Origin: Streptomyces sp. CBMA152 | GTDB lineage: Bacteria; Actinomycetota; Actinomycetes; Streptomycetales; Streptomycetaceae | Assembly: GCF_014596475.1 (NCBI RefSeq) | Contig: NZ_MECJ01000035.1 | Span: 1 to 64,000, forward strand | DNA: 64,000 nt | Direction of reading: 5' to 3' | Part shown: one piece after another, positions 1 through 7,165 of the stretch | How positions within the stretch are numbered: position 1 is the first letter of the stretch | How the letters are laid out: each line of letters starts with the position of its first letter | Notes under the pieces: generated by a model | Databases searched by the model: none | What the model saw: only the letters and a program-made list of their open reading frames with translations | What the model was told of the DNA's origin: nothing | Translations under genes and position numbers: made by a program

Positions 1-2
1 TC

Positions 3-290
3 CCGACGTGGCGGGGGGTGCCGATTTTCCCGTGCGGGAAGATCCCGGTGACGCCGGAGCGGACGACGTCGATCATCTGTATGCGTACGGGTGAGGACGA
101 GCAGGGTGTGATCGGGCTGCGGCAGAGCGGTATCCCGGACGAGATCGAGCCGAGTCTGTCGGTGCGGTTCATGGGGATCGACGAGCAGGCGATCATCTCC
201 TACCTGGTCACGGCGTACTACTCGGCCGCGATCCTCGTCCCGGACGCGCTCGGGGTGCTGGAGAACGTCGAAGTCAGCCGCTGGCGCTGA
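3..290 (+). CDS. Family 2B encapsulin shell protein, C-terminal part (partial)
   Basis: The gene runs in from the left edge of the window, and only the last 95 residues are visible. They contain the stretch WRGVPIFPCGKIPVT followed by SVRFMGIDEQAI and YLVTAYYSAAILVPDALGVLENVEV. I recognise these as the HK97-fold C-terminal part of SrpI/EshA-like family 2 encapsulins. Family 2B members carry an inserted cyclic-nucleotide-binding-like domain upstream, which would lie outside the window. The protein self-assembles into a nanocompartment that houses a cargo enzyme. Its stop lies 4 nt before the next start, so the prenyl synthase gene is probably co-transcribed and is the likely cargo. The 2B assignment rests on the actinobacterial context and cargo type, because the insertion itself cannot be seen. 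Confidence 0.85.
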   Translation, partial: PTWRGVPIFPCGKIPVTPERTTSIICMRTGEDEQGVIGLRQSGIPDEIEPSLSVRFMGIDEQAIISYLVTAYYSAAILVPDALGVLENVEVSRWR

Positions 291-294
291 CCTG

Positions 295-1461
295 GTGGAC
301 CCCGCGTGGGTGGCCGGCGCCTGGGGAGGTCGGCCGGCCGCCCGCCCGGCCACGGTGACCGTACGTACGGCGTACGCGGCGCCTCGACCACGGCGTATCG
401 AACACGGCGAGAGGAATGTCGAGTTGGTGATGGGGGAAGCCGTCGAGGGGCGCGAGGCCGTCGACCTGTTGGAGCGGACCAGGGTGGCGGTCAATCCGCA
501 TCTGCGGGACACCGTCGAGTCGCTGCCCGGCTCGATACGGCGGGTCGCGATGTACCACTTCGGATGGGAGCACGCCGACGGCACACCGGCCGCCGGGCAG
601 GCGGGCAAGGCGATCCGGCCCGCGCTGGTGCTCGCGGCGGCCCGCGCGCTCGGCGGCGACCCGGAGCACGCGCTACGGGCCGCGGCAGCCGTGGAGCTCG
701 TCCACAACTTCACGCTGCTGCACGACGACGTGATCGACGAGGACGCCACCCGGCGCCATCGGCCCACCGCCTGGACCGTGTTCGGCACGCCGGACGCGAT
801 CATCGTCGGGGACGCGATGCTCGCCCTGGCGCTGCGGCTGCTCGCCGAGGACGGCCATCCGGCGGCCCCGGCCGCCTCGGCCCGGCTCGCGTCCTGTGTG
901 ATCGAGCTCTGCGCGGGGCAGCAGGCGGACTGTGCCTTCGAGCAGCGCGGCCCGCAGGAGGTGTCGCTCGACGAGTGCATCGACATGGCGATGGCGAAGA
1001 CGGGCGCGCTGCTCGGGTGCGCGTGCTCGCTGGGGGCGCTGTACGCGGGGGCCGGGGCCGAAGAGGTGGCGGCGCTCGACGCGTTCGGGCGGGAGGCGGG
1101 GCTGGCCTTCCAGCTCATCGACGATCTGATCGGCATCTGGGGCGACCCCGGGCGTACCGGAAAACCGGCCGGGGCCGATCTCGCCGCGCACAAGAAGTCG
1201 CTGCCGGTGGTGGCCGCGCTGACCTCGGGCACGCCCGCCGCGACCGAACTGGCCGAGCTGTACCGGGGGCCGATGGGGGCGGCGGCTGTCCGGCGGGCGG
1301 CGGGGGCCGTCGACCGGGCGGGCGGGCGCGACTGGGCGCAGATCCATGCGGCGGATCGGATGGCACGGGCCCTGGACCAGCTGTCCGGGGCCGTGCCGGA
1401 TCTCGCGGCGGCGGGGGATCTGCTGGCCCTGGCGGAGTTCGTGACCCGCCGGTCGCGCTGA
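295..1461 (+). CDS. Polyprenyl diphosphate synthase, probable encapsulin cargo
   Basis: This 388-residue protein is an all-alpha trans-prenyltransferase that condenses isopentenyl diphosphate with allylic diphosphates. The first aspartate-rich motif is LLHDDVIDED (about residues 142-151). The second region is LIDDLIGIWGD followed by GKPAGADLAAHKKSLPVV, usual for actinobacterial family members. A GKAIRP motif lies near residue 104. The start is uncertain. GTG 295 lies 4 nt after the encapsulin stop and adds about 45 Pro/Arg/Ala-rich residues before the catalytic fold. ATG 430 would remove them. In family 2 encapsulin systems cargo proteins carry a disordered N-terminal extension that directs loading, so the longer form is plausible. 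A strong hairpin follows the stop. Product chain length cannot be read from the sequence. Confidence 0.88.
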   Translation: MDPAWVAGAWGGRPAARPATVTVRTAYAAPRPRRIEHGERNVELVMGEAVEGREAVDLLERTRVAVNPHLRDTVESLPGSIRRVAMYHFGWEHADGTPAAGQAGKAIRPALVLAAARALGGDPEHALRAAAAVELVHNFTLLHDDVIDEDATRRHRPTAWTVFGTPDAIIVGDAMLALALRLLAEDGHPAAPAASARLASCVIELCAGQQADCAFEQRGPQEVSLDECIDMAMAKTGALLGCACSLGALYAGAGAEEVAALDAFGREAGLAFQLIDDLIGIWGDPGRTGKPAGADLAAHKKSLPVVAALTSGTPAATELAELYRGPMGAAAVRRAAGAVDRAGGRDWAQIHAADRMARALDQLSGAVPDLAAAGDLLALAEFVTRRSR

Positions 1462-1499
1462 ACGGGCCTGTCTGTCGGGCCGCCCGAGGGGGGGCGGGG

Positions 1500-1534
1500 T
1501 CGAGGGTCCCCGGGGCTGCCGCCGGGGCCCTCGA
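1500..1534 (+). terminator. Hairpin terminator after the encapsulin/prenyl synthase operon
   Basis: The arms TCGAGGG-CCCCGG and CCGGGGCCCTCGA pair with a single bulged T and a short loop. The hairpin lies 39 nt after the stop. There is no T-run, which is common for Streptomyces terminators. Confidence 0.65.
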
Positions 1535-1659
1535 TCCCTGACTCGGGGAGAGCCAATTCCAGGATCGTTCCGGTCAGTTGAGGATCGGCGGAACGTGGCC
1601 AGGGCGCGGGGCGCTCCGCGGGGGCGGGGGCTTTTGGCTGCAGACCGTGCGTGGCTGGT

Positions 1660-1734
1660 CGCGCAGTTCCCCGCGCCCCTTAAGTGGCCCGGGACCTAGC
1701 GCACAGCCCCAACCCCGCGCCCCTTAAGTGGCCC
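1660..1734. repeat. Dispersed and local repeats in a 427-bp gene-free stretch
   Basis: The stretch from 1462 to 1888 holds no recognisable gene. It contains CGCGCAGTTCCCCGCGCCCC (1660-1679), which recurs at 18953, and a local direct repeat of CCGCGCCCCTTAAGTGGCCC at 1671-1690 and 1715-1734. From memory, the first motif is a very common intergenic repeat in Streptomyces genomes. The remaining sequence up to 1888 presumably contains the promoter of the next gene, but no convincing -35/-10 pair could be picked out. Confidence 0.6.
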
Positions 1735-1888
1735 TGGGCCGTTGCGCACATCCACAGTCCCGTGGCCCTCAAGGGAGAGCCGTTCCTTCGAAAACGGTAC
1801 AGTCGTCACCACTTGCACAAGGAAGCGCTAACTCCCATTTCGGTCACGCCCTGTGACGAACAGCAGGGTACGCCGCTAATCTCCGCCC

Positions 1889-2338
1889 ATGACACCACAG
1901 TCCTGGGCGGGCTGGTACCGAGACCGCCATGGATCCGAAGCGCTGACGATCACCGCCGACGGGGCGCACCTGCGTACCCGTATCAGGGGGGTCGACTTCG
2001 CCGGAGCGGGCTTCGACTCGCTCGGCCCGGTAGCGGTACCGGGCATACCGTCGGAGAGCTCGTTCGCGCTCGACGGCGGCACTCTTCGCGACTTCGTCCT
2101 GGAGTGGGACATGCCGGTACCGGTCGCGTCCGACGACGGGGCGGTCCAGCACGCCACCCTGAGCTGCCTGCTCTCCCTCAAACCGCCGGAGCCCGAGGTC
2201 GGGCTGGCGCTGCACCTCGGGGGAGCGGTGTACGCCTCGGGGCGCGCCGAGCTGGACTTCGGCTCGGTCCTCGACGACATCCGGCGCCAACTTCCCTCCG
2301 GGGCGCGGCTCCAGCCGTCCGTGCTCGAACTGACCTGA
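1889..2338 (+). CDS. Conserved Streptomyces protein, DUF6304-like
   Basis: A 149-residue soluble protein with no signal peptide or membrane segment. The N-terminus (GWYRDRHGSEALTI, then RIRGVDFAGAGFDSLGP) and the later LEWDMPVP motif match my recollection of the DUF6304 family, which has no assigned function. It is monocistronic: a long gene-free stretch precedes it and a hairpin at 2361-2397 follows. ATG 1889 is the only sensible start, although no strong Shine-Dalgarno sequence stands out. The DUF assignment is from memory and moderately sure. That it is a real gene is well supported by codon use. Confidence 0.7.
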   Translation: MTPQSWAGWYRDRHGSEALTITADGAHLRTRIRGVDFAGAGFDSLGPVAVPGIPSESSFALDGGTLRDFVLEWDMPVPVASDDGAVQHATLSCLLSLKPPEPEVGLALHLGGAVYASGRAELDFGSVLDDIRRQLPSGARLQPSVLELT

Positions 2339-2360
2339 CGGGCGGAAGTCCGAATTCCGG

Positions 2361-2397
2361 TCCTGGCGTGAGTGGTTGTGCACCACTCGCGTCAGGA
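2361..2397 (+). terminator. Imperfect hairpin after the DUF6304-like gene
   Basis: Fifteen-nt arms (TCCTGGCGTGAGTGG and CCACTCGCGTCAGGA) pair with two non-Watson-Crick positions around a 7-nt loop, 22 nt after the stop. Confidence 0.55.
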
Positions 2398-2441
2398 AGC
2401 CGTCAATAAAGGCCAGTTGGACCCCACTCCTCTTTCGTGGG

Positions 2442-2476
2442 CCTTCATTGTTCTACTACTATGAGAACAATGAAGG
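2442..2476 (+). promoter_or_regulatory. Perfect 13-bp inverted repeat, candidate GntR operator
   Basis: The arms CCTTCATTGTTCT (2442-2454) and AGAACAATGAAGG (2464-2476) are exact inverse copies separated by 9 nt. The spacer contains TACTAT, a possible -10 box, and the right arm contains the GAAGG that serves as ribosome binding site for the start at 2482. A protein bound here would block both transcription and the leader. The natural candidate is the short GntR-family protein encoded by the second gene of this operon, since YtrA-type GntR proteins usually repress their own operon. Confidence 0.6.
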
Positions 2477-2481
2477 TATCG

Positions 2482-3453
2482 ATGAATCGTGCGCGATACC
2501 GGCTCGTGGCCCTCGCCACGCTGCCGTTCCTGCTGGCCCTCGCCGTCGACCTGATCCTCTTCGCCGTTCTGCGCGACCGACTGCCGGACCGGCTCGCCAG
2601 CCAGTTCAACGGCAGCGGCGGCGCCCCCAGCGACTACACCAGCCGTACGTCATGGGTTGCCGTGGCCACCGGGCTCTCGGTCGGGCTCGCCGTCGTCTGG
2701 GGGGCCATCGCCGCGACCGCCGACTTCGCGGTGCGCGGGGCGCGTTGGGCGATCGGCGCGGGGTACGCGGTGGCGGGCCTCGTCGGCTATCTGCTGGCGG
2801 TCATGCTGTACGTGAACCTGGACGCCGTCGACGGCAGCGAGGCGCGGATGCCTCTGTGGCACCTCGCGGTGGCCCTCGGGGTGGGCGCGCTGGCGGCGGG
2901 CGTTGGCGCGCTGCTGCTGCGGCTGGTGAAGCTGCCCGAAGTCGTGCCGTCGCCGGGGCCGGGCCTGGTCGAGCGCCTTGACCTCGGCGAGAGCGAGGTG
3001 GCGGGCTGGGCCCGGCGGGCGCCGTCGCGGACGCTGTGCGGGGTCGGCCTCGCGCTGCTCGCCGCCGGTGGCGGGCTGACGTATGTGTACGGCTGGGGCC
3101 GCGCCGCCGCGCCGCTGGTCTGCGGACTCGTCACGCTGCTCTGCTCCTGCGCGTACGTGACCGTCGACCGGCACGGTCTCACCGCCCGCCCGACCGTGCT
3201 GCCCTGGCCGCGCGTGCGGATACCGCTGGCGGACGTGGACCGGGCGGTGAGCCGGGAGGTGAAGGCGCTCGCGGAGTACGGTGGCTGGGGCTACCGCGTC
3301 CGTCCCGGCCGGTCGGGTCTCATCCTGCGCTCCGGCGAGGCGATCGTCGTACGGCGCACCGGAGGGCGGGAGTTCGCGGTGACGGTGTCCGACTCGGCGA
3401 CCGCCGCGGCCCTGCTCAACACGCTGGCCGAGCGCGAGGCGGTGAGGCGCTGA
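2482..3453 (+). CDS. DUF1648-type integral membrane protein
   Basis: A 323-residue multi-pass membrane protein. The first helix (LPFLLALAVDLILFAVL) is followed by the LPDRLASQFNGSGGAPSDYTSR segment typical of DUF1648 proteins, then five or six further hydrophobic helices and a soluble C-terminal domain with a PH-like beta pattern. I place the start at 2482 because GAAGG lies 5 nt upstream. In-frame ATGs at 2461 and 2470 are possible but lie inside the inverted repeat and lack a binding site. The stop overlaps the start of the GntR gene (TGATG), so the two are translationally coupled. The role is unknown; in related operons the pair is thought to respond to envelope conditions. Confidence 0.75.
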   Translation: MNRARYRLVALATLPFLLALAVDLILFAVLRDRLPDRLASQFNGSGGAPSDYTSRTSWVAVATGLSVGLAVVWGAIAATADFAVRGARWAIGAGYAVAGLVGYLLAVMLYVNLDAVDGSEARMPLWHLAVALGVGALAAGVGALLLRLVKLPEVVPSPGPGLVERLDLGESEVAGWARRAPSRTLCGVGLALLAAGGGLTYVYGWGRAAAPLVCGLVTLLCSCAYVTVDRHGLTARPTVLPWPRVRIPLADVDRAVSREVKALAEYGGWGYRVRPGRSGLILRSGEAIVVRRTGGREFAVTVSDSATAAALLNTLAEREAVRR

Positions 3454-3809
3454 TGCTGTTCCGGGTGGACCCGGCCTCGCCGCTGCCGCTGGGCGACCAG
3501 ATCGCCGCCTCGGTGCGCCGCGCGATCGCCGAGGGCACGGTGGGCCCGGGCGAGCGCCTGCCCGCCGCGCGCGCCCTCGCCGACTCCCTGGGCGTCAACG
3601 TCCACACCGTCCTGCGCGGCTACCAGCGCCTGCGCGAGGAGGGCCTGATCGAGCTGCGGCGGGGCCGGGGCGCGGTGGTGGTCGACACGACGTCGAACCG
3701 CGCCCGGGCCCAACTGCTCGTGCGCGTACGCGAACTGGTCGACGAGGCGCGTCAGTTGGGCCTGAGCGAGGACGAGGTGCTGCATCTGGTCCGCACCGGC
3801 CTCCAGTAG
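3453..3809 (+). CDS. GntR-family transcriptional regulator, YtrA type
   Basis: This 118-residue protein consists of a winged helix-turn-helix (residues 10-75: DQIAASVRRAIAEG, then ERLPAARALADSLGVNVHTVLRGYQRL) and a short helical tail for dimerisation. It lacks the large effector domain of FadR or HutC types. That architecture is typical of the YtrA subfamily, which represses adjacent membrane-protein or transporter operons. It overlaps the preceding gene by one base. The perfect inverted repeat at 2442-2476 upstream of the operon is the most likely operator. It converges on the VOC gene, whose stop lies 6 nt away. Confidence 0.85.
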   Translation: MLFRVDPASPLPLGDQIAASVRRAIAEGTVGPGERLPAARALADSLGVNVHTVLRGYQRLREEGLIELRRGRGAVVVDTTSNRARAQLLVRVRELVDEARQLGLSEDEVLHLVRTGLQ

Positions 3810-3815
3810 GGGACC

Positions 3816-4226
3816 TCAGTAGGTCTGGAGCTCCACCAGATTGCCGTCCGGGTCGTGGAGGTGGGCCGTGCGCAGGCTGGGTCCCCACTGCGGCCGGTCC
3901 TGGGTCGGGGCGACGACCGTGGCGCCCTCGCCGACGCACAGCTCCACGGCCGCGTCCAGCGCCTGCGCCCCGTCCACATGGATCACGAGCGACCCGCCGC
4001 CCGATGGCGCGTTCTCGCCCCCGACGGCCCCGGCCATGGCGTCCCGGGAGAACAGCGCGAACGCCGTACGGCCCTCGCAGTCGTCCCAACTTGCGTAGCC
4101 CGACGTCTCATTGCCCCGGGCCAGGGCGCAGCCGGTCAGCTTGGGCAGCACGGCGGTGTAGAACCGGAAGGTCGACTCGTAACGCTCCACCAGGAGCCGG
4201 GTGTATGGAGGTTCAAGAGGTGCCAT
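3816..4226 (-). CDS. VOC superfamily (glyoxalase/bleomycin-resistance-like) protein
   Basis: A 136-residue protein with two beta-alpha-beta-beta-beta modules. The first covers RLLVERYESTFRFYTAVLPKL and the GYASWDD strand. The second covers LVIHVDGAQALDAAVELC through RTAHLHDPDGNLVELQTY, where HDPDGNLVEL is the characteristic C-terminal metal-ligand strand. Family members include glyoxalases, dioxygenases and antibiotic-binding proteins, and nothing here selects between them. It is transcribed towards the GntR gene. The preceding gene on this strand is 23 nt upstream, so the two may be co-transcribed. Confidence 0.8.
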   Translation of the reverse strand: MAPLEPPYTRLLVERYESTFRFYTAVLPKLTGCALARGNETSGYASWDDCEGRTAFALFSRDAMAGAVGGENAPSGGGSLVIHVDGAQALDAAVELCVGEGATVVAPTQDRPQWGPSLRTAHLHDPDGNLVELQTY

Positions 4227-4249
4227 GGCTTGAATCTACCCCGGGGCCC

Positions 4250-4879
4250 TCAACTCGTCTGGTGGACACTGGCGTCGGTGATGACGCCGTCGCGCACGGT
4301 GTACGTGCCGGAGTACGTGCGCCGGGTGTCGTCCCGCTGGTAGGCGGTGATGTTCACGTAGACGGTGTCGCCCGCGGTGGACAGGACCGTGACATCCGTC
4401 CGCCGGGTGTCGGAGAAGCCGGAGACGTACGAGGAGTAGCCCTGGCCGAGGTTCTTGCCGCCCAGGTCCCACGCGGTGCTGTAGTCACCCCTGTTGAGCG
4501 CGCCGTAGTAGGTCGTCACCGTGGCCTCCGGGCCGGCGCTCGACGGACTCGTGTTGGTCGTCGGCTCGTCGGTCGCGGCCCTCTCCTGCGTCGTCGGCTC
4601 CGTCGTGTCCGGGAAATTGGTCGGGATGTCCGTCGGGGTGTCCGTGGTGAACCCCGAGGGCGGCCAGGGCGGCGCCGACGGGTGGTGGCCGCCGCCCTGA
4701 TCGCGGGCCAGCCACCAGATGCCGGTGCCCGCCGCCCCGCACAGCAGGACCGCGACGAACACCACGATCAGCATGCGCCGCAGGCTGTCGTCCGGGGGCG
4801 GCTGCCAGGGCTCCCCGAATCCCTCCTGGCCCGACGGCCCCTCCACCCAGCGCTGCGCGTCCGCGTCCCAGTAGCTCAT
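4250..4879 (-). CDS. Membrane-anchored protein with extracytoplasmic NTF2-like region
   Basis: This 209-residue protein has a short cytoplasmic N-terminus starting MSYWDADAQRWVEG, one transmembrane helix (about residues 36-58: MLIVVFVAVLLCGAAGTGIWWL), a Thr/Pro/Ser-rich linker (about 62-117) and a C-terminal domain starting ATVTTYYGALNRGDYSTAWDL. The last pattern resembles NTF2-like extracytoplasmic domains of actinobacterial membrane proteins. The linker probably spans the peptidoglycan. Its start lies 19 nt from the stop of the next gene upstream on this strand, so all four genes from 7036 down to 3816 may form one operon. No enzymatic residues are evident. Confidence 0.7.
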   Translation of the reverse strand: MSYWDADAQRWVEGPSGQEGFGEPWQPPPDDSLRRMLIVVFVAVLLCGAAGTGIWWLARDQGGGHHPSAPPWPPSGFTTDTPTDIPTNFPDTTEPTTQERAATDEPTTNTSPSSAGPEATVTTYYGALNRGDYSTAWDLGGKNLGQGYSSYVSGFSDTRRTDVTVLSTAGDTVYVNITAYQRDDTRRTYSGTYTVRDGVITDASVHQTS

Positions 4880-4898
4880 GTCACTCGCACTTCTCGGT

Positions 4899-5438
4899 TC
4901 AGCCGGTCAGTTGGGCGATGGTCTCGACGACCGCCGTGGCCGAGGCGAGCCCCGCCGCGGCCGTCGCACCGAGAGTCAACCGGTCGCGCAGCCACTGCAG
5001 ACGGTCGCGCCGCACCTGACCGGTCGAGGTCACCCCTTCCTCGATTTCGTTCAGCCCGTCGTCCAGCTCGGCGATGTCCGGCGTCCGGTTGAGCATGCCG
5101 AGATGCTCGCGCAATGTCCGTACGGCCGTGGCGAGTTCGGGCGGTGCGTCGAGCAGTTGCTCCGAGGCGTCGACGGCTTTGGCATCGGTGCCCGACGCCG
5201 CCGCGCCGCCCGTCATCACCCCGATGCCGATGCCGCCGGGGACGTTCGTGGGCGCGCCGGTGTACGAAGGCGGCGGCGTCGGCGTTCCCGCGCGCCGCGA
5301 GCGGTCCTCGGCGGACGCCCGGTCCCCGGCCGCCGCCGCGCCGCCGGTCATCACCCCGATGGAGATGCCGCCGGAGCTTCCGGTAGCCGGAGGTGTTTCC
5401 GGGTCCATCTCCGCGTCTGTCTCCTGGTCTCGTGCCAT
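4899..5438 (-). CDS. Unknown protein with two copies of a Gly-rich motif
   Basis: A 179-residue protein of unknown function. It carries two copies of a glycine-rich hydrophobic motif, GGISIGVMTGGAAAAG (residues 23-38) and GGIGIGVMTGGAAASG (68-83), separated by a charged Pro-rich spacer. A helical domain follows (about 85-150, with LREHLGMLNRTPDIAELDDGL). The C-terminal helix contains LGATAAAGLASATAVVETIAQL and may insert in or lie on a membrane. Its ATG overlaps the stop of the upstream gene (TGATG) and is preceded by GGAAGGCGAGAAG, so translation is coupled. The upstream protein ends in the same motif, suggesting that the two act together. Confidence 0.7.
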   Translation of the reverse strand: MARDQETDAEMDPETPPATGSSGGISIGVMTGGAAAAGDRASAEDRSRRAGTPTPPPSYTGAPTNVPGGIGIGVMTGGAAASGTDAKAVDASEQLLDAPPELATAVRTLREHLGMLNRTPDIAELDDGLNEIEEGVTSTGQVRRDRLQWLRDRLTLGATAAAGLASATAVVETIAQLTG

Positions 5439-7036
5439 CACTTCTCGCCTTCCCTGTGCGTCGCCGACGCCTGTTCGCCCGTCGCGACCGCGCCCCCGCT
5501 CATCGCGCCGATGAACACCCCGCCACCGCTGACGGTGATGATCTGCTGCTCGAAGTCGCCGGTCTCGTAGTTCTTGGTGCGCAGCGCCTCCCGCACGCCG
5601 CTCGCGATGCGGTCCTGGACCGTGCGCACGTACCGCTTGACGTCCATGTCCTGGAAGACCGACAGGTCGGTCGTGCTGCCCAACTCCCGTACGGAGGTGG
5701 CCGGTCCGTCCGGCAGGGCGTGCTGGGGGTTGGCCAGCCAGGTGCGGAACTCGGCGGCGGCGGTGCGGACCAGGGAGGTGGCGGCGGCGAAGTTCGCGGT
5801 CGGGGCCGCGAGCAGACCGCGGACCGTGTCGCGCAGGACGTCGCCGTCGCCACGTGCCTCGATCACGTCGACGGCCCGGAACTCCAGCCGTACGGGCGTG
5901 AGGACATGCGGCACGACCTCCAGGACCAGCATCCCGCCCTGGGTGTGGACGCGGACCAGGACCGAGACCACGACCTGCTCGTCCCAGGTGCCGATCCGGA
6001 CGCGCAGGAAGTGGCGGCGCGCCTCGCCGCCCTCGCCGACGGCCTCGTCGAGGTGGCGCTGTACGGTCGGCCGACCGTAGTCGACCTGCCAGCGGGCCAC
6101 GCCGGTCGGCAGATAGACGAACTCGTCCACTTCGAGCTCGCGCAGCCGGTCGCGGCTGGTGGCCGCCGCCGAGGTGCGCAGGGCTTCGAGCTGCGGCTTG
6201 ATGAGGTCGATGACCTCGCGTCCGGTGAGCGGGCCCGCCCCGTTCTCCGGCAACGCGTTCTTGCGCTTCTTCAACTCCATGACCAGCGACCACTGTTCGG
6301 CGTACGGCTTGCCCGCGCCGATGAACGGGCGGAACGGGTCGTAGATCGTGAGCGACGCGTACTGCTCGCGGTCGATGGCCGCGCCGATCCGCGCGTAGCG
6401 GCGCGGCAGTAGCTCACGGCGTGTGCCGGGGTACGCCTCGGAGCCCAGCTCGTGGCGCATGATGGTGGTGACGTCCGCGCGATACGCCCACACGGGGACC
6501 ACCAGGAGCAACGGGAACACCACGCCCGCCCAGGCGTCCTGGCCGCTGAACAGCGCCCACAGCGCGGCCACCCAGTACACGAGCGCCACGATGAACGGGA
6601 TGAGCGGCAGCAGCATCTGCAGACGGCCCCGGGTGGCCTGTTTGACCATCGTGCGGTCGAGCGTGAAGACCGCGACACCGAGTCCGGTCCCGGCGCGGAC
6701 GGCGCCGAGGATGAAGCAGACGATGGCGTACGCCAGCCAGCCGGGCAGCGGCAGGATGTGGTCCGAACCGACCCCGGCGAACCAGAGCGTGATGAACACG
6801 GCCCAGATGCCGAGCAGCATGAGCGCGGTCTCCGCCTCCTTGCGGCGGGCGCGCAGCGCGTGCGCGAGGACGGGCAGCGCGTCGATGCCGAGCGAGAGGG
6901 CGATCGGGCGCTCCTCGTGCTGGACCAGCTCCTCGATCACCCGGCGGCGGAAGTCCGCGTCGAGGTAGACGCCCGCGCACAGCAGCCGGGTCGCCTCGGT
7001 GCGGGTGGCGCCGGGCTCAGGATGCGTATCGGGCAT
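5438..7036 (-). CDS. Large unknown membrane protein ending in a Gly-rich motif
   Basis: A 532-residue protein of unknown function. The N-terminal soluble part has LLCAGVYLDADFRRRVIEEL, followed by four hydrophobic helices between about residues 70 and 190 (ALMLLGIWAVFITLWFAG; WLAYAIVCFILGAV; LLPLIPFIVALVYWVAALWALF; VVFPLLLVVPVWAY). A long cytoplasmic region includes YDPFRPFIGAG and RVRIGTWDEQVVVSVLVRVH. The C-terminus has GGVFIGAMSGGAVATG (residues 505-520), nearly the same motif as the two copies in the next gene. From memory, similar proteins occur widely in Streptomyces without an assigned role. The stop overlaps the next start by one base. Confidence 0.72.
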   Translation of the reverse strand: MPDTHPEPGATRTEATRLLCAGVYLDADFRRRVIEELVQHEERPIALSLGIDALPVLAHALRARRKEAETALMLLGIWAVFITLWFAGVGSDHILPLPGWLAYAIVCFILGAVRAGTGLGVAVFTLDRTMVKQATRGRLQMLLPLIPFIVALVYWVAALWALFSGQDAWAGVVFPLLLVVPVWAYRADVTTIMRHELGSEAYPGTRRELLPRRYARIGAAIDREQYASLTIYDPFRPFIGAGKPYAEQWSLVMELKKRKNALPENGAGPLTGREVIDLIKPQLEALRTSAAATSRDRLRELEVDEFVYLPTGVARWQVDYGRPTVQRHLDEAVGEGGEARRHFLRVRIGTWDEQVVVSVLVRVHTQGGMLVLEVVPHVLTPVRLEFRAVDVIEARGDGDVLRDTVRGLLAAPTANFAAATSLVRTAAAEFRTWLANPQHALPDGPATSVRELGSTTDLSVFQDMDVKRYVRTVQDRIASGVREALRTKNYETGDFEQQIITVSGGGVFIGAMSGGAVATGEQASATHREGEK

Positions 7037-7165
7037 GTGGCCCCCTGTCCCACGAAAGTAATCGGGTACTGGGGCGTCTCAACCACCACCAGCGAGGGGG
7101 GACCGTATCGGCGACGGCCGTATGCGTCTTGGACAAAAATGACCTCGCTCTCACGGGTCTCGCCT

